This document shows, one piece after another, positions 34,299 through 41,395 of a stretch of 64,000 nt of DNA. Origin of the DNA: Bacteroidales bacterium (GTDB taxonomy: Bacteria > Bacteroidota > Bacteroidia > Bacteroidales > UBA932); contig JALCST010000011.1 of assembly GCA_022653675.1 (NCBI GenBank), forward strand, positions 1 through 64,000. The letters are read 5' to 3'. How positions within the stretch are numbered: the stretch's first letter is position 1; every line of letters starts with the position of its first letter. The notes under the pieces are model-generated. The model had not been told where the DNA came from and searched no databases. It worked only from the letters and a program-made list of their open reading frames with translations. The position numbers and the translations under genes were made by a program.

Positions 34299-36202
34299 AA
34301 AAAGGATTATTGACCGTTTTTACGGCTGTAGCAATGTCTGTATCTAGTTTGGGTGCGGTATCCGCAGCTTCCCCGGTCCCCGCAAGGCAGCGTATCGACA
34401 GGGTGGAGCCTCCGTGCTGGTGGATCGGGATGAAGACCCCTCTCCAACTCATGATCCATGGTTCCGGGTTAAGGGGAGCGAAAGTTGTCCTGTCCGCTCC
34501 GGTAAAAGGCGTAGAGGTTAAGGAAGTGCACTATGCCGACAGTCCGAACTACATTTTCGCTGATATAGGCGTCTCTCCCGATGCCGTTCCGCAGGTCCTT
34601 CGTTTCGATGTCATCTGCAGCGGCGGTTTGTCGCTTCAGTTCAGGTACGAGCTGAAGGCGCGTCGCGAAGGATCAGCCGAACGTAAAGGATTCGATTCGG
34701 GAGACCTGGTTTACCTGCTTGTTCCCGACCGTTTCGCCAACGGGGATCCGTCAAATGACAATGTGCCCGGATGCGCCGATTCATGTGACCGTTCCAGACC
34801 GGGTAAACGTCACGGAGGAGATCTCCAAGGCATCATGGACCATTTGGATTACCTTTCGGAACTGGGTGTCACCTGCATATGGCCGACCCCGGTTCTGCTC
34901 GACAACGAGCCGAAAACCTCGTATCACGGTTATGCCTGTTCGGATTATTACAAGGTGGATCCGCGGTTCGGGACCGAAGGAAGTTACAGGGCTCTTGTGG
35001 CGGCGGCGCACGGGAAGGGGCTAAAATTCATAATGGACATGGTCCCGAACCATTGCGCGACTTCCCACTGGTGGATGGACGACCTGCCTTTCCATGACTG
35101 GATAAACATTTTTCCCAAATATACCCAGTCCAATTTCGCCATAAGCACGGTCTCTGACCCTCATGCCACGAAATACGACTATGGCATGAATACCAGGGGG
35201 TGGTTCGACCGTACCATGGCCGATATGAATCTTTGCAATCCCTACGTGCTCCAGTATTTCAAGCAGTGGGCGGTGTGGTGGATAGAATATGCTGATCTGG
35301 ACGGACTGCGCGTCGACACATTCCCTTACAGCGACAAGCATGCCATCGCCGATTGGACGGGAGCCATCATGAAGGAGTATCCGTCCCTGAACATAGTGGC
35401 AGAATGCTGGGTGGATAACAGTGCTACCGTTTCCTACTGGGAAGGCGCACACGAAAATGCCGACGGATATACTTCCAACCTCCCTTCCGTCATGGACTTC
35501 CCGCTTATGGAAGCCATCGTTCCGGCTTTCAACGAAAACGATCCGCATCCGGCCTGGGGCGAAGGAATAATCAGGATTTACAATGTCATCGCCCGGGATT
35601 TCACATATCACGATCCGAATTCCCTTCTCATATTCGCTTCCAACCATGACACCAGGCGGCTGGCTTACCAGCTCGGTTACGATTTGAAACGCGTGAAAAT
35701 GGCCATGGCCCTTCTCGCAACGATGCGTGGTACTCCCGAAATCTATTACGGCGACGAAATGATGCTGGCCAGTACCGACGGCCATACCGGAGATATCCAC
35801 GAAAGGGTCGATTTCCCGGGCGGTTGGGTCAACGACACCATAAACCTCTTCGTGGCCCGCAAGGGCCGCAACGCAAAGCAGCGCGAATTGTTCGGCTATG
35901 TTTCCAAGCTGTTCAACTACAGGAAGACGTCTCCGGCACTCCGGTATGGCTCGCTGTTGCACTGCCGTCCCGAAAACAACAACCTTTACGTCTATTTCCG
36001 CAGGCTCGAAGGCTCTCCTACCGTGATGGTGCTGATGAACAATGCTTCGCGCAGCGTAGAAATAACCGACTGGACCCCTTACGAAGAGGGGCTGAAGGGC
36101 GGCACACGTACAGGGACCGACATAGAAACTGGCTTGACTGTAGCTCTTTCGCCCTCTTTGACCGTGCCGGCGAAATCGGCCATGGTGCTGGAACTGAAAT
36201 GA
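34295..36202 (+). CDS. susA: SusA-like periplasmic neopullulanase/cyclomaltodextrinase (GH13)
   Basis: The 635-residue enzyme has a Sec signal peptide ending near VSAAS and no lipobox, so it is periplasmic. An N-terminal immunoglobulin-like domain of the cyclomaltodextrinase type (about 30-125) precedes the GH13 barrel: MDMVPNHCAT (region I), GLRVDTFPYSDK (nucleophile Asp), IVAECWVDN (acid/base Glu) and FASNHDTRR (IV), then a C-terminal beta domain. It hydrolyses imported maltodextrins and pullulan linkages in the periplasm. Its start overlaps the preceding GH13 gene by ATGA. The gene symbol is by analogy to the Bacteroides sus system. Confidence 0.9.
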   Translation: MKKGLLTVFTAVAMSVSSLGAVSAASPVPARQRIDRVEPPCWWIGMKTPLQLMIHGSGLRGAKVVLSAPVKGVEVKEVHYADSPNYIFADIGVSPDAVPQVLRFDVICSGGLSLQFRYELKARREGSAERKGFDSGDLVYLLVPDRFANGDPSNDNVPGCADSCDRSRPGKRHGGDLQGIMDHLDYLSELGVTCIWPTPVLLDNEPKTSYHGYACSDYYKVDPRFGTEGSYRALVAAAHGKGLKFIMDMVPNHCATSHWWMDDLPFHDWINIFPKYTQSNFAISTVSDPHATKYDYGMNTRGWFDRTMADMNLCNPYVLQYFKQWAVWWIEYADLDGLRVDTFPYSDKHAIADWTGAIMKEYPSLNIVAECWVDNSATVSYWEGAHENADGYTSNLPSVMDFPLMEAIVPAFNENDPHPAWGEGIIRIYNVIARDFTYHDPNSLLIFASNHDTRRLAYQLGYDLKRVKMAMALLATMRGTPEIYYGDEMMLASTDGHTGDIHERVDFPGGWVNDTINLFVARKGRNAKQRELFGYVSKLFNYRKTSPALRYGSLLHCRPENNNLYVYFRRLEGSPTVMVLMNNASRSVEITDWTPYEEGLKGGTRTGTDIETGLTVALSPSLTVPAKSAMVLELK

Positions 36203-36205
36203 GGG

Positions 36206-37222
36206 TTATGATTTGCTTTCCATCTTCTTCCTTCTAAGACGTGGAGCTATCAAGTATACATTGATCAGGGAGAGGGCTCCGCATATTATGAACACTACCA
36301 CTTCCGATTCGTGGTTTAGTGTTGCGAAGACAAGTCCGGTGTCCAGCGGGATTCCGTAAATCGGGGCCAACGTCTGGCTAACGATGAAATGGTACGCCCC
36401 GAATCCACCCTGTACGGGGACTATCCATCCTATCGAACCGACGATCGTCAGGAACAGCGCGTCCATGAGATTGAGTCCCCTCATTTCGGGCATCGCAAGG
36501 ATTATGAACCAGCTCATCGCCCAGTAACAGGCCCAGATTATTAGCGTATATATTAGGAATGCCCATTTGTGATTCATCGTAAGGCAGGTCTTCAGACCGT
36601 CCACGAGTCCCTTCCAGACTTTCTCGAATTTCCTGAAGAGATTGCTGTGTATCCTGAGCCATTTGCGGTTGAGCCGTATCAGGATGTAGGATATTATGAA
36701 GAAAGCTATTATGGCAAGCACTATGAAGAGGGCTGTGGTGTGTCCGGCGACCGCCGGCCTCCATATCTTTTCTATCAGGAATCCGCCGAAACGGGTGAAG
36801 AGCACCATCAATATGAACCCGAGTATGGCGCAGACCAGATCGAGCGACCTTTCCACCACCATTGTCCCGAGAGCGGATTCGAAGGAGGTTTTTTTCGTCA
36901 TGGCCACTATGCCGCATTTGCCTACCTCGCCGGCTCTGGGAAGGGCGAGGTTCACGAGGTATCCTATGGAATAGGCGTCGTAACATTCCAACTTCGTTAT
37001 GTCCTTGTTCAACGGAAGCAGGAGTAGGCGCCACCGGAATGCGCGGAACACTATTGCGAGCACTGCCGTGACCATCGCGGCGGCTATCCACCACCAGTTG
37101 CATTCCCGCAACCCCTTGACGAAGTCGCCCCACTTTATGCCCCTGAAGGCGAAATAGAGCATGACCACCGCCAGTACCAATGCGATGGCATAGCCGATTA
37201 TGTTTTTCGTTTTCTTGGTCAT
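36206..37222 (-). CDS. Lysylphosphatidylglycerol synthase TM region/UPF0104-type membrane protein
   Basis: The 338-residue inner-membrane protein has about eight helices and the features of the AglD/MprF flippase-domain family (PF03706): RAFRWRLLL near residue 57, ALPRAGEVGKCG near residue 90, RSLDLVCA near residue 121 and GWIVPVQGGFGAYHF near residue 280. Members flip or transport lipids or lipid-linked sugars. The N-terminal catalytic half of MprF is absent. ATG 37222 is preferred to the TTG at 37234, because TAATTTTG (minus strand, 37239-37232), a -7 element, overlaps that TTG. The leader is then under about 7 nt. It converges on the susA-like gene with a 3-nt gap. Confidence 0.8.
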   Translation of the reverse strand: MTKKTKNIIGYAIALVLAVVMLYFAFRGIKWGDFVKGLRECNWWWIAAAMVTAVLAIVFRAFRWRLLLLPLNKDITKLECYDAYSIGYLVNLALPRAGEVGKCGIVAMTKKTSFESALGTMVVERSLDLVCAILGFILMVLFTRFGGFLIEKIWRPAVAGHTTALFIVLAIIAFFIISYILIRLNRKWLRIHSNLFRKFEKVWKGLVDGLKTCLTMNHKWAFLIYTLIIWACYWAMSWFIILAMPEMRGLNLMDALFLTIVGSIGWIVPVQGGFGAYHFIVSQTLAPIYGIPLDTGLVFATLNHESEVVVFIICGALSLINVYLIAPRLRRKKMESKS

Positions 37223-37276
37223 AAGTGCCGGCAAAATTAGTTAAAAATAGTAACTTCGCACGTTAATAATCGATTT

Positions 37277-38272
37277 ATGAAATCTATTCTCGGTATCGGC
37301 AATGCGTTGACTGATATTCTGGTCAGATTGCCGAACGACTCGCTCCTGCATAAATTCCATCTTCCGATCGGCAGCATGCAGCATGTCGACGAGGAAACCG
37401 GAGACAAAATATGGAAAACCATAAAGCCGCTCGGCGCCCAATATGTTGCCGGAGGTTCCGCGGCGAATACCATTTCCGATTGCGCTATTTTCGGCATGCC
37501 GGCCGGTTTCATAGGCAAGACGGGGGACGACGAACTCGGTTCGCTCTTCAAATCCGATATGGAACGCAACGGCGTGAGTCCCAAACTTATGCTCGGCAAG
37601 GCTTCTTCGGGGCGTTCCATGGTCTTCATAACCGGGGCCAATGCCGAACGTACGTTCGCAACCTACCTCGGTGCCGCACTCGAGCTCGGCCCCGATGACC
37701 TGCGCCATTCCGACTTCGAAGGGTACGACTATTTCCATATCGAAGGATATCTTGTACAGAACCAGCCCCTGCTGCGAAAGGCCGTGGAGATGGCGAAGGG
37801 CCATGGCATGATAATCTCCATCGATATGGCCAGTTATAACGTGGTCGATTCCAACAACGCTTTTCTGCACGACATAGTACAGAACTATGTGGACATAGTT
37901 TTCGCCAACGAAATGGAGGCGGAGGCTTTTACCCGCAGGAAACCGCGCGAAGCCCTCGATTCGATCGCCAGGATGTGCAAGGTAGCCGTGGTCAAGATTG
38001 GCCGGGACGGTTCCATGATAAAGTGCGGCGAAGACTTCTATCCGATAAAGGCCGTACGCGCGCATGCCATCGATGCGACCGGTGCCGGCGACACCTATGC
38101 GGCGGGATTCCTTTACGCCCATTCCATGGGAGCCTCCCTGAAGGAGTGCGGCGAGGTGGGTTCCGTCATTGCGGCCAAGGCCGTGGAGGTGCTCGGTGCC
38201 AAGGTCGACGTCCCGCGCTGGAAAAGCGCCAAGCAGGATATCAGGAGAATACTCGGGATGAGCAATAACTGA
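37277..38272 (+). CDS. PfkB-family kinase, adenosine kinase-like
   Basis: The 331-residue cytoplasmic kinase shows the PfkB pattern: VAGGSAANTISDCAIFG (N-terminal Gly-rich site), GFIGKTGDDELG, NEMEAEAFT, VVKIGRDGSM, and the catalytic DATGAGDTYAAGF with the base Asp near residue 268. The wording resembles the adenosine kinase group widespread in Bacteroidetes, which has been reported to act on nucleosides or sugars. A -7-like TAACTTCG lies at 37251-37258. It precedes a sugar nucleotidyltransferase by 37 nt. The substrate cannot be fixed from sequence. Confidence 0.82.
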   Translation: MKSILGIGNALTDILVRLPNDSLLHKFHLPIGSMQHVDEETGDKIWKTIKPLGAQYVAGGSAANTISDCAIFGMPAGFIGKTGDDELGSLFKSDMERNGVSPKLMLGKASSGRSMVFITGANAERTFATYLGAALELGPDDLRHSDFEGYDYFHIEGYLVQNQPLLRKAVEMAKGHGMIISIDMASYNVVDSNNAFLHDIVQNYVDIVFANEMEAEAFTRRKPREALDSIARMCKVAVVKIGRDGSMIKCGEDFYPIKAVRAHAIDATGAGDTYAAGFLYAHSMGASLKECGEVGSVIAAKAVEVLGAKVDVPRWKSAKQDIRRILGMSNN

Positions 38273-38309
38273 TGACGATTTATTATATTTGCGGAATAAA
38301 ATTCATGAA

Positions 38310-39227
38310 ATGAAACCTACACTTTTGGTTCTTGCAGCGGGCATGGGATCCCGTTACGGTTCCCTCAAACAGATGGATCCTATGGGCCCGGGAGGGGAAG
38401 CTATTATTGATTATTCCATTTATGATGCCATACGTGCCGGATTCGGCAAGGTGGTGTTCGTCATACGGCACCAGTTCGAAGAGGATTTCAAGAAAATCTT
38501 TTCCGTCAACCGGTTCGGTGGTCGCATAGAGGTGGATTATGCGTTTCAGGAGCTCGATTATATCCCTTACGGATTCCAGGTTCCCAAGGGGCGTACCAAA
38601 CCGTGGGGCACCAACCATGCGGTGATGATGGGCCAAAGTTGTATCAGCGAACCTTTCGCCGTCATAAATTCGGATGATTTCTACGGAAGGGATTCCTATA
38701 TGGAAGTCGCCGGTTTCCTGCGTGAAAACGAAGGTGGTAAAGGCGTCTACTGCATGATCGGCTACAAGTTGAAGAATACCCTTTCGGAAAACGGATCCGT
38801 TTCCAGGGGAGTCTGCAAAACGGATTCCGAAGGGTATCTGCAGGACGTTGTGGAGACGTTGGGAATCAAGAAATACGAAGACGGCAAGGTCGGTTTCGAC
38901 GACGAAGGCAAAGGCGGCGCCCGCACCGAACTTGATCCGGAATGCCTGGTCTCGATGAACATCTGGGGCTTCACCCCGGAATATTTCGACCATTCTTCGG
39001 AGATCTTCAAGCATTTCCTCACCGCAAACACCGATAATCTGAAGGCGGAGTTCTATATTCCTTATGTAGTCAACCAATTGATCAAGGCCGGCACCATCAG
39101 ATTGAAGGTTCTCCCTTGCGAAGCTCGCTGGTTCGGGGTCACCTACAAGGAAGATCGCCCCGACGTGGTTTCCAAGATCAACAAGCTGATAGAAGAGGGA
39201 GTCTATCCGAAGTACCTTTGGGCATAA
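38310..39227 (+). CDS. Sugar-phosphate nucleotidyltransferase-like protein
   Basis: The 305-residue cytoplasmic protein begins LLVLAAGMGSRYGSLKQMDPMGPGGE, the GxGxRxxxxxxK nucleotide-binding site of the NTP-transferase fold. INSDDFYG contains the metal-binding Asp. The pattern resembles bacterial UTP-glucose-1-phosphate uridylyltransferase relatives and the N-terminal halves of MurNAc-phosphate uridylyltransferase-type proteins. The nucleotide and sugar are not certain. The in-frame TTG at 38289 lies within the -7 element TATATTTG (38284-38291), so ATG 38310 is used. Confidence 0.8.
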   Translation: MKPTLLVLAAGMGSRYGSLKQMDPMGPGGEAIIDYSIYDAIRAGFGKVVFVIRHQFEEDFKKIFSVNRFGGRIEVDYAFQELDYIPYGFQVPKGRTKPWGTNHAVMMGQSCISEPFAVINSDDFYGRDSYMEVAGFLRENEGGKGVYCMIGYKLKNTLSENGSVSRGVCKTDSEGYLQDVVETLGIKKYEDGKVGFDDEGKGGARTELDPECLVSMNIWGFTPEYFDHSSEIFKHFLTANTDNLKAEFYIPYVVNQLIKAGTIRLKVLPCEARWFGVTYKEDRPDVVSKINKLIEEGVYPKYLWA

Positions 39228-39234
39228 ATGCTGC

Positions 39235-40023
39235 TTACTTGCCGTTCCTGGAAATCCTATGTATGAGCATGGAAGGATAACCGTACAGAATGGCGGGTAT
39301 CAGAAGTAATATGTCCAGCAACGTTATGCGCGTCGTATCGGCGAATTTGCGATAATGTGTCACACGTATGCCTTTCGGGGCGTAATAGACTTGTACGGGT
39401 ATGGGAACCGGTTCGATCCCGCGCCATGTGCATCGTAGGAGTATTTCCAATTCGGCTTCATAACGTGTAGAAAAGAAACGCATCTTTTCCATTCTGCGTA
39501 TCGGATATGCGCGGTATCCCGTTTGCGTGTCGGGCAGTTTGTGTGCCGAAAATACGGTGAACCAGAAATTCGAAATTTTGTTGGCTTTGGTGTTTTGGGT
39601 TGGCATGTTCTTCTGGCGCAGGTTACGCGAACCGACGATCATACATCCGGGGTGTTTGTCCACCGCTTTCGCGAATGCAGGAAGGTCGGAAGGAAAATGC
39701 TGTCCGTCCGAGTCTATGGTGACGGCATAATCGAAACCATGTTCCAATGCGGCTTCGAAACCTTTCCTGAGGGCGTATCCCTTGCCGCGGTTTTTTTCGT
39801 ATGAAACCATGGTGAAGGTCGCTCCCGTCGTCCCAATGCCGGCATTGCCTTCGAGAAGGGCGAGGGTGCCGTCGGTTGAGCCGTCGTTGACTACGAACAC
39901 GTCGTCGCAATATCCGCAGCATTCAGTTACCACATCCATGACGGTCCCGGCATTGTTATAGGTGGGGACGATCACGCAACAGCGCTTTTCCCTGAACAGG
40001 GTCTTTGTCTCTTCCTCAGTCAT
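39235..40023 (-). CDS. GT2 family glycosyltransferase, polyprenyl-phosphate type
   Basis: The 262-residue protein starts CCVIVPTYNNAGTVMDVV, has FVVNDGSTDGT for nucleotide binding and TIDSDGQHFPSD for the catalytic metal Asp pair. These are features of the dolichol-phosphate-mannose-synthase-like GT2 group. A hydrophobic stretch near residue 240 may associate it with the membrane. Such enzymes put a sugar on a polyprenyl phosphate. It starts 1 nt after the stop of the small membrane protein gene, so the pair is cotranscribed and probably coupled: enzyme plus flippase-like partner. Confidence 0.87.
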   Translation of the reverse strand: MTEEETKTLFREKRCCVIVPTYNNAGTVMDVVTECCGYCDDVFVVNDGSTDGTLALLEGNAGIGTTGATFTMVSYEKNRGKGYALRKGFEAALEHGFDYAVTIDSDGQHFPSDLPAFAKAVDKHPGCMIVGSRNLRQKNMPTQNTKANKISNFWFTVFSAHKLPDTQTGYRAYPIRRMEKMRFFSTRYEAELEILLRCTWRGIEPVPIPVQVYYAPKGIRVTHYRKFADTTRITLLDILLLIPAILYGYPSMLIHRISRNGK

Positions 40024-40024
40024 G

Positions 40025-40381
40025 TCACTTGATCACCATGAATACCACGCCGGCCATGATAAGGAGCACGCCTACCCATCGGGTAGGGACTATGGTCTCG
40101 CGCAGGAACAGTGCGGCGGCGAGCATTCCCCATATATATGCTAGGCTCTGCAGGGGATATGCTATCGACAGTTCCCAATGCTTCAGTATGTAGAACCACA
40201 TTATCATCGCTATTATAGCCGACGTCGCGGCACACGCCATAGGCCAGTTTATCAGCATGTTCTTGAAGTAAGACCACTTCCAGCAGAATTCCCCCGTGCG
40301 GCCCATGGCAACCTTGACAGATGTCTGCGAAATTGCCAGAAGCAACGTCTGGACTATCTCCATTAATATTAGTTTCAACAT
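40025..40381 (-). CDS. Small EamA/SMR-like membrane protein (ArnE/F-like)
   Basis: The 118-residue protein has four helices (about residues 1-22, 41-62, 68-90, 95-116). The IAYPLQSLAYIWGML and FLRETIVPTRWVGVLLI segments fit the EamA/SMR family, including ArnE/ArnF, which flip lipid-linked aminoarabinose. Pairing with a polyprenyl-phosphate GT2 gene supports a flippase role. The start 40381 is chosen because the long upstream extension has no membrane-protein character and includes the -7 element TACATTTG (minus strand, 40415-40408). Substrate unknown. Confidence 0.75.
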   Translation of the reverse strand: MLKLILMEIVQTLLLAISQTSVKVAMGRTGEFCWKWSYFKNMLINWPMACAATSAIIAMIMWFYILKHWELSIAYPLQSLAYIWGMLAAALFLRETIVPTRWVGVLLIMAGVVFMVIK

Positions 40382-40471
40382 TATACGCTCTTTATAATTA
40401 TTGCCGACAAATGTACTAAATATTAAAATAAGTATATTTGCAGGTCGTAACTGACTTGCTGAATAATTCAA

Positions 40472-41395
40472 ATGGGAAACGGATCGCATAATCAAGAACA
40501 TCACCTGAATTCGCTGAACAGGGCTTTCATTACCGGAATCTGTCTCAACGCCGGCTTCGTCGTGGTCGAATTCGTATTCGGCGTGCTTGGGAATTCCATG
40601 GGGTTGTTGTCGGATGCGGGGCACAATCTCAGCGATGTGGCCAGCCTGGCTCTTTCCATGCTGGCCTTCAAGCTTGCAAAGGTTCCCGGGAACAGCAGGT
40701 ATACTTATGGATACAAGAAGAGTACTATCCTCGTATCGCTGCTAAATGCGGTCATCCTTCTGATAGCAGTCGGCCTGATAGTATCGGAAAGCATCAGAAA
40801 ACTCATAAAACCCCAGGAAGTCCGGGGATCGACGATAATCATTGTCGCTGCCGTCGGAGTAGTAGTCAACGCGTTTTCGGCTTTCCTGTTCATGAAGGAC
40901 AGCAGGAAGGACCTGAATGTCAAGGGGGCTTTCCTTCATCTTATCGCCGACACCCTGGTATCCGTCGGGGTCGTCATATCGGGTGTGGTCATAATGTTCA
41001 CGGGATGGTATGTGCTGGACCCGATAATAGGGCTGGTAGTAGCTTGCGTTATAGTTTATTCCACATGGAGCCTGTTGAGGGAGAGTTTCCGCCTCTCGAT
41101 GGACGGGGTTCCGGAAGGTATCGATATGGAAGATGTTTGCCGGAAGATCCGTTCGGCCGGCGGGGTGGTTGACGTGCATCATATACATGTCTGGGCCATA
41201 AGTACCACCGAGACGGCCCTTACCGCCCACGTGGTGATCAGGGATCCGGAGCGGATGTCGGAAACCAAAGCTGAGATAAAGACCGGGCTTCTCGGACTCG
41301 GCATAAATCATGTCACGATAGAGTTCGAGACTGAGTCGGATCATTGCAGTGAAAAAACTTGTTGTGCTGAAAATGATTTCAATGTCGATCGGTAA
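40472..41395 (+). CDS. Cation diffusion facilitator (CDF) metal exporter
   Basis: The 307-residue inner-membrane protein has six helices. Helix 2 has LLSDAGHNLSD and helix 5 HLIADTLVS, the HxxxD and DxxxH-type sites for zinc in the CDF family. The C-terminal cytoplasmic domain (VDVHHIHVWAIS) is the usual regulatory metal-binding fold. It ends in SDHCSEKTCCAENDF with several cysteines, which could bind metal. It exports Zn2+, Cd2+ or Co2+ using the proton gradient. A -7 element TATATTTG lies at 40433-40440. Its end overlaps the start of the aminopeptidase gene. Confidence 0.9.
   Translation: MGNGSHNQEHHLNSLNRAFITGICLNAGFVVVEFVFGVLGNSMGLLSDAGHNLSDVASLALSMLAFKLAKVPGNSRYTYGYKKSTILVSLLNAVILLIAVGLIVSESIRKLIKPQEVRGSTIIIVAAVGVVVNAFSAFLFMKDSRKDLNVKGAFLHLIADTLVSVGVVISGVVIMFTGWYVLDPIIGLVVACVIVYSTWSLLRESFRLSMDGVPEGIDMEDVCRKIRSAGGVVDVHHIHVWAISTTETALTAHVVIRDPERMSETKAEIKTGLLGLGINHVTIEFETESDHCSEKTCCAENDFNVDR

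Noticed and set aside
35021..35962. 313-codon minus-strand ORF opposite the SusA-like gene
   Set aside because: Antisense to GH13 regions I-IV; no recognisable motif.
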